Shown one piece after another: positions 22,440-34,870 of a stretch of 64,000 nucleotides of DNA (within the stretch, counting starts at the first letter, position 1; every line of letters begins with the position of its first letter). This DNA is from Ephydatia muelleri (lineage: Eukaryota > Porifera > Demospongiae > Spongillida > Spongillidae). The position numbers were made by a program, and so were the translations under genes. The stretch spans positions 5,984,748 through 6,048,747 of the forward strand of contig JABACO010000012.1 of NCBI GenBank assembly GCA_013339895.1, written 5' to 3'. Below the pieces are notes generated by a model. The model was not told the DNA's origin and did no database searches. It was given only the letters and a program-made list of their open reading frames with translations.

Positions 22440-23130
22440 GTGGGATAATATTGCACGGTGTATGCATGTGTGTATGTAGTGTTTATGCATCAGTGTGTGT
22501 TGTGTGTGTGCATGTGTGCATGTGTGCTTTGTGTCTGTGCATGTGTGTTGTGTGTATGTGTGTGTTGCATATTGTTTGTTGTGTGTGTATACATGCATGT
22601 ATACATGTGTGTTATGTGACATGTGTATTGTGTGTGTATTTTGTATGTAGGCGTGTGTGTGCATCTGAATGCAGGCGTGTGAGTGTGTGTTCATATGTGT
22701 GTTGTATGTGGTTGTGCATATGTCAGTGTGTCTGATGTATATACGTGTTGTGTGTGCATGTGTGTTTTTTGTGTATGCATGTGTGTACATATGTGCTTGT
22801 CTGTGTATGTGTCTGTTGTACATGTGTTTGCGTGTTGTGTGTATATTTTTGTTTATATTGTGTTGTGTGTGCATGTGTGTACATGTCTGTGTGCATGTGT
22901 GTGCATATATGTAGCATGTGTGTGCGTGTGTTGTATCTGTATGCATGAGTGTATGCATCTGTGTGTGCATGTGTGTTTTGTGTGTGCTTGTCTGTGTATA
23001 ATTCTGTGTTGTGTGCATGTGTGTGTATACATGTGTGCGTGTCTGTTGTGTGTTCATGTCAGTGTATGCATGTGTGTACGTGTCTGTGTGTTGTTTGTAT
23101 GTGCATGTGCATGTGTGTGATGTTGGAGGG
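22440..23130. repeat. Degenerate TG/CATG tract
   Basis: About 690 bp of TGTG runs with interspersed CATG, GTAT and TTTT steps. All long frames here (VCVCV or HTHTH) are artefacts of the repeat. Confidence 0.9.
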
Positions 23131-23850
23131 TTTCTAGCTTGGGTGTTGGAAGTGGTGTGTGGGGTGTTGGAAGATTATATATGTTAGGAATGCATAAAGA
23201 TTTATGACATGGTATGTAGGATTGGAAGGGTTTGCTGGAGGGTGTGTGGTGTAGGAGGATAGAGCTGATGTTCGTCCACATCACCTTCACACTACACATC
23301 ACTTCCACACTCACACACCCCTCCACTCTTCTACACCCTGGTGTGGGAGGGTGGAGACGGTGTGTGATGGGGTGGAGGGGGTGGAATAGGTGTTAGATGG
23401 TGTGTTTGGGGCATTGGAGGGGGATGTGGTGTAGGAGAAGGTTGGAGGGTGTGTAGAGTGTTGGAGGGTGTGTAGGGTGTTGGAGGGTGTGTAGGTGTTG
23501 AGAGTGTGTAGGTGTTGAGGTATGTATGGGTATTAGGGTGTGTGGTAAATGTTGGAGGGGTGTAGTGTGCTGGAAGGTCGTATGGGTATTGGGTGGAGAT
23601 GATGTGTGGTGGTGTAGGAGAAGATTGGAGGGGTGTTGGTGTGTATGTATGGGTATTGCAGGGTTGAGGTGATGTTTGTCGTAAGAGGGTGGAGGGCGTG
23701 TAGCCGTTGGAGGATGAGGAGTGCAGTGTGTGATAGGATTTTATGAGGTGTCTGAGGGATAAGTGTGGTGATGCAAGTTTGGTGGTGGTGTGTAAGATGT
23801 GATAGGATGTTGTGGTGTGTATGGGATGTTGGAGGTGGTGATTGTTAGTG
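23130..23850. repeat. Minisatellite based on GGTGTGTAGGGTGTTGGAG
   Basis: Imperfect units of about 18-24 bases containing GTGTTGGAGG recur through the region. The minus strand gives Pro/Thr/His-rich open frames (for example 23888-23331) that reflect the repeat. The same motif flanks the hAT-type MITE at 21963. Confidence 0.8.
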
Positions 23851-23869
23851 ATGTGTATCCATCTCTTGC

Positions 23870-23995
23870 CTTTAGGATTCCAACCCATTCCAAACCATGT
23901 TGCTGTACTTCGTTCTGAACCGTTTCCATCACTACTGGCACCACCTCCTGCACTGCAAAGTCTTCATTCGTTTTGTTATCTCTAATTGAATTCAT
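23870..23995 (-). other. Short open segment, possible exon, unrecognised
   Basis: The minus strand from 23995 encodes MNSIRDNKTNEDFAVQEVVP and then METVQNEVQQHGLEWVGIL before entering the minisatellite. A TTTGCAG splice-acceptor-like site lies inside. The composition is protein-like and non-repetitive, but no family or second exon is visible. Confidence 0.2.
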
Positions 23996-24412
23996 TGCAT
24001 GTTTCTGTTGTTGTGGTGGATACGCTCTGTCTCACATATATGTACCTGACAATAACACAAGGCTTCTAACTTTTTAACCCTAACTGAGTAAAAATTTATT
24101 GTGCAAATGAGCCGCCATCAGCCGTATTTCTAGCAGCTGGACAACTAGGTTGTGTTATTCTGTGACAGTGTTAACAGTTGGACGTACGCGATACTAGTGG
24201 TAAGTGGCTAAACGCCAATATGTTATTGAGTCGCACTTATGCGCCTTCGGCCGTTAACCATCACTAACTACGTGACACGACTACTACGGCCGGTAATCGG
24301 TTAATTAAAATACACATATCGCTTGAGATCCTGCTAAAAAATGGTTCAGTTGCTTATTGTGGATAATTTGTATGACTAGAGACGCTAATCCAGCCATGCA
24401 GGTGCGTCAAAC

Positions 24413-25560
24413 TGATGTTCAACATCTCCCATTCCTGCCACAAAGGAGTGACAATCTCACTTTTATATTGCTGTTGTGTTATGCTCCAGTTCTTATCTAG
24501 CCACAACTGTAAGGTCTGCAACCGTGGTTACGTTTACACAACGCGGCTACCACGCGTGAGCCCACTAGCCACTGCTATCAATTGATTCAAACCTTAATAA
24601 AACTGCGTTAGGGCTAGCTGTGAACTGTCACCGAAAGTGAGCGCGCTTCTATACGGAAAAGCTCGCGTAATCACACCGATTCACACTGTCGGCATATTTT
24701 TAACACAAATATCGACTAGTTTCAACGTTTGCTGCATGGTGCTACAAACAGTCAATATAGGCCTACACAATTCAGTACACTTTTACGCTAGTCCGGTGTA
24801 GTAGATCGTCCCTCCTGCATATAGTACGATCACGGCGGCTTCTCGCTTAACCATTCGTGGAAATGCCTGTAAATCGAAGATGGCAACTGGACTGCATAGC
24901 CGCGCCTCATGTCTCTATGTCTCTGATCAGACACACACGTTCAATCCTGGCACGCTCCTACTAGTACCCAGAACGGGAAAATGAACCGTAGTCATATAAA
25001 TTAGCCTGTTTACGTACAAGTTGTCTGACATAGCTGGAATTTCGCGTTAAGCTAGGGCCACGCCCAACATATCCTGTGGCGATAGTACCACTGTAGTGCA
25101 CAAAGATATCATCCGCCCAAAAGCATCCGCAAATATGGCTTATTGGTTAACTAGTTCATGACGTTGCATGACTTCAGCATTATGTAATGACTGCGACCTC
25201 ATGTACTAATTACTTTTTCAGCACTTTACCTTTCAGTGCAAATGCCATAATTATGATCTGTCGATTTTTCTCTATTCATTGATCCACTTAAAATGCAATG
25301 ATGTCCTCTCGATGTATTCGATATGACACATTGCAATGAATGATTGCAATGCTATTGGTATATGCAAGTAGTACATGCATGCCTCATATTAGTCCTGTGC
25401 TTGTATATGTATCGTTACAGTATCGAGTAAAAAAAAATACTAGTACAGGATCGAACCTATTTATTTATCTCGCCTTGTCTATTGCTTATGACGTCTTGCA
25501 ATATTGCATAGAAGGGGGTTAAAATTCATATTTAATTATTGTGCGAAGAGGATAAGTTAT
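24413..25560. other. No gene recognised; intergenic upstream of histone H3
   Basis: Non-repetitive sequence with many stops in all frames. Nothing recognisable was found apart from short frames. Confidence 0.5.
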
Positions 25561-25563
25561 TCG

Positions 25564-25640
25564 ACCAATCATATTATTGTCATATGTGACCAATCAAAAC
25601 GCAGCGAATTGGCGGTTAATCTCTAGACCTACTATAAAAA
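25564..25640 (+). promoter_or_regulatory. Histone H3 promoter: CCAAT boxes and TATA box
   Basis: CCAAT is present at 25564 and 25590, both as GACCAATCA, and an inverted CCAAT (ATTGG) at 25608. TATAAAAA lies at 25633, about 65 bp before the start codon, leaving room for a short histone-type 5' UTR. This spacing is typical of replication-dependent histone promoters. Confidence 0.7.
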
Positions 25641-25682
25641 CCGCTTGTTCAAGTCATATTATTATTAACCTTCATCTTTTGA

Positions 25683-26108
<426 letters not shown>

Positions 26109-26149
26109 ATCCCTGTTTTGTACGTAAATCCCTCAACTATTTTCCAAAC

Positions 26150-26164
26150 GGCTTTTTCAAAGCC
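26150..26164 (+). terminator. Histone mRNA 3' stem-loop
   Basis: GGCTTTTTCAAAGCC lies 42 bases after the stop codon. It forms a six-base-pair stem (GGCTTT/AAAGCC) with flanks CCAAAC and ACC, as in the consensus bound by stem-loop-binding protein. The loop counts three bases rather than the usual four. A purine-rich GCAAGATGG 10 bases downstream is a candidate histone downstream element for U7 pairing. Confidence 0.8.
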
Positions 26165-26514
26165 ACCATCTATGCAAGATGGTTTATACCTTGCTGCTGT
26201 GATTCTGTATTTGACTAATGCGCCCAGACGGCTACGCCGCCAGTACCATTAGGATTGTTGGCAGTACGTACCGCACAGAGCAGGAGTGAACCGATCAGCA
26301 AGGTCCAAGGAATGTAAAAGTGAGGTGTTTAATATAGTAACCCCGCCCCCTCCCGTTTAGACATGAAGCTAAACGTATTCCAATCCTGAGTACGCTACAG
26401 GAACAAGAATGTGTACATGTACTTCCAGCAATGAAAAGGGAGTTATTTCAGTAGAGTAAAACCTGTGCTGCATTGCTAACAACTTTTAATTGCCATTTTA
26501 GTTTCATATGTGGT
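26165..26514. other. No gene recognised
   Basis: The sequence after the H3 processing signal contains only short frames and no repeat partner. Confidence 0.5.
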
Positions 26515-26676
26515 CACAGCAAAAAAACGCGTAGAATCAATTCTTGATTTTCAATTGATTTGCCACTTACATTCTGGTACATATTGTTAACGGTTTGTAC
26601 CAGGTATGTAAACATTTTGGACCAGAATGTAAGTGACAAATCAATTGAAAATCGAAGAATTGCGTTTTTTGCTGTG
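26515..26676. mobile_element. 162-bp hairpin MITE
   Basis: CACAGCAAAAAAACGCGTAG at the left pairs with GAATTGCGTTTTTTGCTGTG at the right. The long inner arms TTTTCAATTGATTTG and CACTTACATTCTGGT also have complements at 26614-26655. It has no coding capacity. A fragment near 35415-35475 (TCAAGAATTGATTTAAAAC) may be related. Confidence 0.75.
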
Positions 26677-27030
26677 GGTGCAAGGCTCAAGATTTAATGA
26701 GTTATTTTGTTGCAATCTAGTTGTCAAGTTTGTGTGATACCACTGGCCATTTCATTGATCCATTGTTGCAATGGGGCTCACTGGTGTGCACTAGAGCAGA
26801 GTCTAGTAGAAAAGCTATTGCTGATGCAGGAACTGGTGCAGAGAATGCCCATTGAGTCCCTGAAATGGTTGCTGCGTGGTATTAGCTAAATCATGGAACC
26901 CGAATTTGATGTGCACGAGACCTTGCTATTCCGTTACAAGTCAATGTCACTAACTTTTAGTTGGACCTGCTTATCAACAACTTGAGAATGATCGGAATAT
27001 TTTCTCATGTAGGAGCCATCATGTTTGACA

Positions 27031-30000
27031 TCACCAGAGGTGGCCTAAGCATCACCAGAGGTGGGTGGATCATCAGCCTCAGGATCACCAGAGGTGGGTA
27101 GGTCATCAGCCTCAGCATCACCAGAGGTGGGTGGGTCATCAGCCTCAGATCACCAGAGGTGGGTGGATCATCAGCCTCAGCATCACCAGAGGTGAGTGGG
27201 TCATCAGCCTCAGCATTTCAAGAGAGGTGGGTGGATCATCAACCTCAGCATCACCAGAGGTGGGTGGGTCATCAGCCTCAGCATCACAAGAGGTGGGTGG
27301 ATCATCAGCCTCAGCATCACCAGAGGTGAGTGGGTCATCAGCCTCAGCATTTCCAGAGAGGTGGGTGGGTCATCAGTCTCAGCATCACCAGAGGTGGGTG
27401 GGTCATCAGCCTCAGCAACACCAGAGGTGGGTAGGTCATCAGCCTCAGCATCACCAGAGGTGGGTGGGTCATCAGTCTCAGCATCACCAGAGGTGAGTGG
27501 GTCATCAGTCTCAGCATCACCAGAGGTGAGTGGGTCATCAGCCTCAGCAACACCAGAGGTGGGTGGATCATCAGCCTCAGCATCACCAGAGGTGAGTGGG
27601 TCATCAGCCTCAGCATTTCAAGAGAGGTGGGTGGATCATCAACCTCAGCATCACCAGAGGTGGGTGGGTCATCAGCCTCAGCATCACAAGAGGTGGGTGG
27701 ATCATCAGCCTCAGCATCACCAGAGGTGAGTGGGTCATCAGCCTCAGCATTTCAAGAGAGGTGGGTGGATCATCAACCTCAGCATCACCAGAGGTGGGTG
27801 GGTCATCAGCCTCAGCATCACAAGAGGTGGGTGGATCATCAGCCTCAGATCACCAGAGGTGGGGTGGGTCATCAGCCTCAGCATTTCAAGAGAGGTGGGT
27901 GGATCATCAACCTCAGCATCACCAGAGGTGGGTGGGTCATCAGCCTCAGATCACCAGAGGTGGGTGGGTCATCAGCCTCAGCGCCTCAGGATCACCAGAG
28001 GTGAGTGGGTCATCAGCCTCAGATCACCAGAGGTGGGTGGGTCATCAGCCTCAGGATCACCAGAGGTGGGTGGGTCATCAGCCTCAGCATTACCAGAGGT
28101 GGGTGGGTCATCAGTCTCAGCATCACCAGAGGTGGGTGGGTCATCAGCCTCAGGATCACCAGAGGTGGGGTGGGTCATCAGCCTCAGCATTTCCAGAGAG
28201 GTGGGTGGGTCATCAGTCTCAGCATCACCAGAGGTGGGTGGGTCATCAGCCTCAGCAACACCAGAGGAGGGTGGGTCATCAGCCTCAGATCACCAGAGGT
28301 GGGTGGGTCATCAGCCTCAGCATCACCAGAGGTGGGTGGGTCATCAGCCTCAGATCACCAGAGGTGGGTGGGTCATCAGCCTCAGCATCACCAGAGAGGT
28401 GGGTGGGTCATCAGCCTCAGCATCACCAGAGGTGAGTGGATCATCAGCCTCAGCATCACCAGAGGTGGGTGGGTCATCAGCCTCAGATCACCAGAGGTGG
28501 GTGGGTCATCAGCCTCAGCATCACCAGAGAGGTGGGTGGGTCATCAGCCTCAGCATCACCAGAGGTGAGTGGATCATCAGCCTCAGCATCACCAGAGGTG
28601 GGTGGGTCATCAGCCTCAGCATCACCAGAGGTGGGTGGATCATCAGTCTCAGCATCACCAGAGGTGGGTGGGTCATCAGCCTCAGATCACCAGAGGTGGG
28701 TGGGTCATCAGCCTCAGCATCACCAGAGGTGGGTGGGTCATCAGCCTCAGGATCACCAGAGGTGGGTGGGTCATCAGTCTCAGCATCACCAGAGGTGGGT
28801 GGATCATCAGCCTCAGCATTTCAAGAGAGGTGGGTGGATCATCAACCTCAGCATCACCAGAGGTGGGTGGGTCATCAGCCTCAGATCACCAGAGGTGGGT
28901 GGGTCATCAGCCTCAGATCACCAGAGGTGGGTGGGTCATCAGCCTCAGGATCACCAGAGGTGAGTGGGTCATCAGCCTCAGATCACCAGAGGTGGGTGGG
29001 TCATCAGCCTCAGGATCACCAGAGGTGGGTGGGTCATCAGCCTCAGCATTACCAGAGGTGGGTGGGTCATCAGTCTCAGCATCACCAGAGGTGGGTGGGT
29101 CATCAGTCTCAGCATCACCAGAGGTGAGTGGGTCATCAGCCTCAGCAACACCAGAGGTGGGTGGATCATCAGCCTCAGCATCACCAGAGGTGAGTGGGTC
29201 ATCAGCCTCAGCATTTCAAGAGAGGTGGGTGGATCATCAACCTCAGCATCACCAGAGGTGGGTGGGTCATCAGCCTCAGCATCACAAGAGGTGGGTGGAT
29301 CATCAGCCTCAGCATCACCAGAGGTGAGTGGGTCATCAGCCTCAGCATTTCCAGAGAGGTGGGTGGGTCATCAGTCTCAGCATCACCAGAGGTGGGTGGG
29401 TCATCAGCCTCAGCAACACCAGAGGTGGGTAGGTCATCAGCCTCAGCATCACCAGAGGTGGGTGGGTCATCAGTCTCAGCATCACCAGAGGTGAGTGGGT
29501 CATCAGTCTCAGCATCACCAGAGGTGAGTGGGTCATCAGCCTCAGCAACACCAGAGGTGGGTGGATCATCAGCCTCAGCATCACCAGAGGTGAGTGGGTC
29601 ATCAGCCTCAGCATTTCAAGAGAGGTGGGTGGATCATCAACCTCAGCATCACCAGAGGTGGGTGGGTCATCAGCCTCAGCATCACAAGAGGTGGGTGGAT
29701 CATCAGCCTCAGCATCACCAGAGGTGAGTGGGTCATCAGCCTCAGCATTTCAAGAGAGGTGGGTGGATCATCAACCTCAGCATCACCAGAGGTGGGTGGG
29801 TCATCAGCCTCAGCATCACAAGAGGTGGGTGGATCATCAGCCTCAGATCACCAGAGGTGGGGTGGGTCATCAGCCTCAGCATTTCAAGAGAGGTGGGTGG
29901 ATCATCAACCTCAGCATCACCAGAGGTGGGTGGGTCATCAGCCTCAGATCACCAGAGGTGGGTGGGTCATCAGCCTCAGGATCACCAGAGGTGGGTGGGT

Positions 30001-33000
30001 CATCAGCCTCAGCATTACCAGAGGTGGGTGGGTCATCAGTCTCAGCATCACCAGAGGTGGGTGGGTCATCAGCCTCAGGATCACCAGAGGTGGGGTGGGT
30101 CATCAGCCTCAGCATTTCCAGAGAGGTGGGTGGGTCATCAGTCTCAGCATCACCAGAGGTGGGTGGGTCATCAGCCTCAGCAACACCAGAGGAGGGTGGG
30201 TCATCAGCCTCAGATCACCAGAGGTGGGTGGGTCATCAGCCTCAGCATCACCAGAGGTGGGTGGGTCATCAGCCTCAGATCACCAGAGGTGGGTGGGTCA
30301 TCAGCCTCAGCATCACCAGAGAGGTGGGTGGGTCATCAGCCTCAGCATCACCAGAGGTGAGTGGATCATCAGCCTCAGCATCACCAGAGGTGGGTGGGTC
30401 ATCAGCCTCAGATCACCAGAGGTGGGTGGGTCATCAGCCTCAGCATCACCAGAGAGGTGGGTGGGTCATCAGCCTCAGCATCACCAGAGGTGAGTGGATC
30501 ATCAGCCTCAGCATCACCAGAGGTGGGTGGGTCATCAGCCTCAGCATCACCAGAGGTGGGTGGATCATCAGTCTCAGCATCACCAGAGGTGGGTGGGTCA
30601 TCAGCCTCAGATCACCAGAGGTGGGTGGGTCATCAGCCTCAGCATCACCAGAGGTGGGTGGGTCATCAGCCTCAGGATCACCAGAGGTGGGTGGGTCATC
30701 AGTCTCAGCATCACCAGAGGTGGGTGGATCATCAGCCTCAGCATCACAAGAGGTGAGTGGATCATCAGCCTCAGATCACCAGAGGTGGGGTGGGTCATCA
30801 GCCTCAGCATTTCAAGAGAGGTGGGTGGATCATCAACCTCAGCATCACCAGAGGTGGGTGGGTCATCAGTCTCAGCATCACCAGAGGTGAGTGGGTCATC
30901 AGTCTCAGCATCACCAGAGGTGGGTGGGTCATCAGCCTCAGCATCACCAGAGGTGGGTGGATCATCAGTCTCAGCATCACCAGAGTTGAGTGGGTCATCA
31001 GCCTCAGCATTTCAAGAGAGGTGGGTGGATCATCAACCTCAGCATCACCAGAGGTGGGTGGGTCATCAGCCTCAGCATCACAAGAGGTGGGTGGATCATC
31101 AGCCTCACCATCACCAGAGGTGAGTGGATCATCAGCCTCAGATCACCAGAGGTGGGTGGGTCATCAGCCTCAGCATCACCAGAGGTGGGTGGGTCATCAG
31201 CCTCAGCATCACAAGAGGTGAGTGGATCATCAGCCTCAGATCACCAGAGGTGGGGTGGGTCATCAGCCTCAGCATTTCAAGAGAGGTGGGTGGATCATCA
31301 ACCTCAGCATCACCAGAGGTGGGTGGGTCATCAGCCTCAGATCACCAGAGGTGGGTGGGTCATCAGCCTCAGCGCCTCAGGATCACCAGAGGTGAGTGGG
31401 TCATCAGCCTCAGATCACCAGAGGTGGGTGGGTCATCAGCCTCAGGATCACCAGAGGTGGGTGGGTCATCAGCCTCAGCATTACCAGAGGTGGGTGGGTC
31501 ATCAGTCTCAGCATCACCAGAGGTGGGTGGGTCATCAGCCTCAGGATCACCAGAGGTGGGGTGGGTCATCAGCCTCAGCATTTCCAGAGAGGTGGGTGGG
31601 TCATCAGTCTCAGCATCACCAGAGGTGGGTGGGTCATCAGCCTCAGCAACACCAGAGGTGGGTAGGTCATCAGCCTCAGCATCACCAGAGGTGGGTGGGT
31701 CATCAGTCTCAGCATCACCAGAGGTGAGTGGGTCATCAGTCTCAGCATCACCAGAGGTGAGTGGGTCATCAGCCTCAGCATCACCAGAGGTGGGTGGATC
31801 ATCAGCCACAGCATCACCAGAGGTGAGTGGGTCATCAGCCTCAGCATTTCAAGAGAGGTGGGTGGATCATCAACCTCAGCATCACCAGAGGTGGGTGGGT
31901 CATCAGCCTCAGCATCACAAGAGGTGGGTGGATCATCAGCCTCAGCATCACCATAGGTGGGTGGGTCATCAGCCTCAGCATTTCAAGAGAGGTGGGTGGA
32001 TCATCAACCTCAGCATCACCAGAGGTGGGTGGGTCATCAGCCTCAGATCACCAGAGGTGGGTGGGTCATCAGCCTCAGCGCCTCAGGATCACCAGAGGTG
32101 AGTGGGTCATCAGCCTCAGATCACCAGAGGTGGGTGGGTCATCAGCCTCAGGATCACCAGAGGTGGGTGGGTCATCAGCCTCAGCATTACCAGAGGTGGG
32201 TGGGTCATCAGTCTCAGCATCACCAGAGGTGGGTGGGTCATCAGCCTCAGGATCACCAGAGGTGGGGTGGGTCATCAGCCTCAGCATCACCAGAGGTGGG
32301 TGGGTCATCAGCCTCAGCAACACCAGAGGTGGGTGGGTCATCAGCCTCAGATCACCAGAGGTGGGTGGGTCATCAGCCTCAGCATCACCAGAGGTGGGTG
32401 GGTCATCAGCCTCAGATCACCAGAGGTGGGTGGGTCATCAGCCTCAGCATCACCAGAGAGGTGGGTGGGTCATCAGCCTCAGCATCACCAGAGGTGAGTG
32501 GATCATCAGCCTCAGCATCACCAGAGGTGAGTGGGTCATCAGCCTCAGCATCACCAGAGGTGGGTGGGTCATCAGCCTCAGATCACCAGAGGTGGGTGGG
32601 TCATCAGCCTCAGCATCACCAGAGGTGGGTGGGTCATCAGCCTCAGGATCACCAGAGGTGGGTGGGTCATCAGTCTCAGCATCACCAGAGGTGGGTGGAT
32701 CATCAGCCTCAGCATCACCAGAGGTGGGTGGGTCATCAGCCTCAGCATCACCAGAGGTGGGTGGGTCATCAGCCTCAGCATCACCAGAGGTGGCCTCAGC
32801 ATCACCAGAGGTGGGTGGATCATCAGCCTCACCATCACCAGAGGTGGGTGGGTCATCAGCCTCAGCATCACCAGAGGTGGGTGGGTCATCAGCCTCAGGA
32901 TCACCAGAGGTGGGTGGATCATCAGCCTCAGCATCACCAGAGGTGGGTGGGTCATCAGCCTCAGAATCACCAGAGGTGGCCTCAGCATCACCAGAGGTGG

Positions 33001-33110
33001 GTGGATCATCAGTCTCAGCATCACTGACCAGAGGTGGGTGGATCATCATCACCAGATGTGAGTGAGCCTTAGCATCACAAAGATGTGCTTGGGTCATCAG
33101 CCTCATTATT
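27031..33110. repeat. 6.1 kb satellite of about 180 33-bp units with higher-order repeats
   Basis: The basic unit is CATCACCAGAGGTGGGTGGG followed by TCATCAGCCTCAG (33 bp). Recurrent variants include GATCACC (one base shorter), TTTCAAGAGAGG, AACACC, TTACC, GTGAGTGG and GTCTCAG. Variants recur in the same order: 27196-27729 matches 29194-29727 (offset 1998), and 27344-27616 matches 31575-31847 (offset 4231), showing multi-kilobase higher-order units. The flanking units are degenerate. Every plus frame and some minus frames stay open because the unit is a multiple of three (11-residue peptides GGSSASASPEV, or DDPPTSGDAEA on the minus strand). One-base length variants shift the frame repeatedly, which argues against translation. 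Confidence 0.93.
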
Positions 33111-33292
33111 ACTGGGGTGGGTGGGTTATCCATCGGGTGGGTACCTTATCGAATGTAGGATTTCTCTATCTGAGGCAAAATTGTTCATCACTCAGTGTAT
33201 CACTTACACGATGATGCACCTTAAGCCAGTTGCTGGAACTTGAACACCTTTGTTGACAAGCTCATACACTACATGTGGCAACTTAGTAATTC

Positions 33293-33548
33293 TCAAGGGC
33301 CATCAAAATGTTCTGTGAGGTTGCCTCCTTTCTCTTTACATTTTTCTTCATCACAAGTGCATTTATTAGAAATGACTGGTTTAGCATGCTTTGAATCATA
33401 CTTTTCTTTCTGAACAGCCAACAGAGTTTTAACAGCAAGGCAGCAATAAGTGCACACTGAACTCTTTACAACAGAAAATGAAAGGTTATCTTCTTCAGTG
33501 CTGGAATCCAGTCCATGACACTCCCTTCTCCGGCAGCTAACTTGTTTG
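33293..33548 (-). CDS. Cys-rich terminal exon, unrecognised (transposon-like)
   Basis: Read on the minus strand, an acceptor-like GACAATGCAG at 33558-33549 precedes an open frame of about 84 codons to TGA at 33293. Segments include KQVSCRRRECHGLDSSTEED, SSVCTYCCLAVKTLLAVQ, NKCTCDEEKCKEKGG and a final EHFDGP. Paired cysteines (CTYCC and C-T-C-x4-C) suggest metal binding. The frame is too biased to be chance, but I recognise no family and see no upstream exon. It starts at the edge of a foldback-family fragment and ends 180 bp before the satellite. Confidence 0.4.
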
Positions 33549-33574
33549 CTGCATTGTCAGGTCATAGGCAGCGA

Positions 33575-33720
33575 GAATGAGTGGAACAAAGGAGTTATCG
33601 AAATTGATTGTGGATTGGGAGAATGGAACGCGGGTTGCATACAAGAATGGCGCTCATCGAGCAGGAAATGTGCATTAACTTTACACAGCTGTATCTCCAG
33701 GTATAACATAAAAATTATGC
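33575..33720 (+). mobile_element. Fragment of the GGGACAGTTTC foldback family
   Basis: GGAACAAAGGAGTTATCGAA, GATTGTGGATTGGGAGAATG, GAACGCGGGTTGCAT and CATTAACTTTACACAGCTGT occur in the same order as in the inner arm of the element at 4938-7612. The terminal part of the arm is missing. Confidence 0.65.
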
Positions 33721-34268
33721 CACACACCTACTACTGCATTTTTCTTTTTCATTACCTGTTGGTTTGCTTGCTGGTCAGGTGGAGGGTGGGTAATAATAGC
33801 ATTATTTCAATTGTGTATTCTCCCTGAATTAATGAAATTGTTGCATTTAGTAACACTGGCGATGAGTGGTATTAGCAGTGCCTGGATGACTCATGCATGA
33901 CTGCGAAATGATAACTGTATACTTTAATTGATGTACATACGTGGATTCTATTACATCCCAACCAGCACGCAAATGCCGGTTCTGTTGCTGCAGACGGCCC
34001 ATAAACAACAGCTGACATTGAAATGTAACCAATATAGATTATGTCTGTGCTCATTTGTCATACTACTGCATGTGTTACTATTTGGGAGAGACACTTGAAG
34101 TATGGTTCAGCTTAGCTTCATTCAAACGCAGCTATCAGATTCTGGTAAACGTCTGATCGTTATAACTGCAGTAGTTATTATTGGACGAAAAGCGAAGGAC
34201 AATAGCGCGTTTAGTACAAGGACCCGCTGCTTTAAAAACATAGCCATTAAAATGTTAGTGCTCAACAC
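33721..34268. other. No gene recognised
   Basis: Only short frames are present, without recognisable motifs. Confidence 0.4.
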
Positions 34269-34440
34269 GGCAAACTTTTGGCAAGACCGGTACACTTTTG
34301 GTTACTAAAATTGTACCGGGGCGGTACTCTTTTGGCAAGGCCGGTACACCTTTGGCGACCAAAAGTGTACCGGGGCGGTACAAATTTGGTAACCAAAAAT
34401 GTACCGCCCGGTACAATTTTCGCCCGGTACAATTTTTGCG
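34269..34440. repeat. GGTAC palindromic tandem repeat
   Basis: About three 50-bp units of GGCAARRCCGGTACACTTTT then GGTNACYAAAANTGTACCGG. Each unit has inverted CCGGTACA/TGTACCGG pairs. It is similar in design to the TTTAAA-centred array at 4771-4925. Confidence 0.7.
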
Positions 34441-34468
34441 TGACAGATCACAGAAAAAAATTAAAAAA

Positions 34469-34870
34469 TTAAAATAAATAAATAAACATGTGGTCCCTTA
34501 CTGTCTTATGTGTGAGATGGATGTTATCAATTTTGCAAAGTTTAAAGAATTTTTGATTAGAACTTATGCCGTCACAGGTTATTGAAATGACAGGAATACC
34601 ATTTAGCGGTTCCAATGCCTCATTGACTTCCCATACAACTGCTGTCACACAAGTCTGACTATGTATATGAGGTGATAATATATGCTCTAGAGAGTTTCTA
34701 GACCATAAATATAGCATGTGATCATGGACTAATTTATCCATAACATACATTTTCCAAAGAAGATTAATAACAATTAATAGGAGCGGTGAAGACATAAATT
34801 GGCATAGCTGAACCTGACTGTCACTAGGTACAACTGGTGCATTTGTCCATCCAACAATGTTAACCACCAT
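34469..34870 (-). pseudogene. P-element/THAP9-like transposase fragment
   Basis: A minus-strand frame of 133 codons contains VWEVNEALEPLNGIPVISIT followed by CDGISSNQKFFKL. This matches the W-x(n)-LE-x-x-G-x-x-V-x-x-x-TCDG-x-S-x-N-x-x-FF region of the P-element transposase RNase H-like core. The conserved Asp of CDG is present. Upstream residues (LYLWSRNSLEHILSPHIHSQ) fit poorly with the canonical protein, and the N-terminal THAP finger and C-terminal region are absent. It is therefore a decayed fragment. The neighbouring sequence 34871-35240 has no further matching frames. Confidence 0.55.

Larger units (their letters stand above)
21203..24412. mobile_element. 3.2 kb element with ~100-bp TIRs
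   Basis: The left end (21203-21300) and right end (about 24298-24412) are inverted copies sharing CCTGCATGGCTGGATTAGCG, ATACAAATTATCCACAATAA, GCAACTGAAC and CAAGCGATA. The interior carries other repeats: a hairpin MITE, a block shared with 39261-39358, a hAT-type MITE and a long TG/minisatellite tract. No transposase was recognised, so it appears non-autonomous. Confidence 0.7.

Noticed and set aside
27196-29127. A long Ser/Gly-rich or His/Gln-rich structural protein encoded by the satellite
   Set aside because: All three plus frames are open over long stretches, TGA arises from a common variant, and one-base unit variants shift the frame many times.
27031-33110. CRISPR-like array
   Set aside because: There are no unique spacers between repeats, the units are directly adjacent with point variants, and the genome is eukaryotic.
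27031-33110. C/D-box snoRNA array: the minus strand of each unit contains CTGATGA and CTGA
   Set aside because: The 33-bp unit is much too short for a C/D snoRNA and lacks terminal stems and C'/D' spacing. The matches come from the repeat sequence itself.
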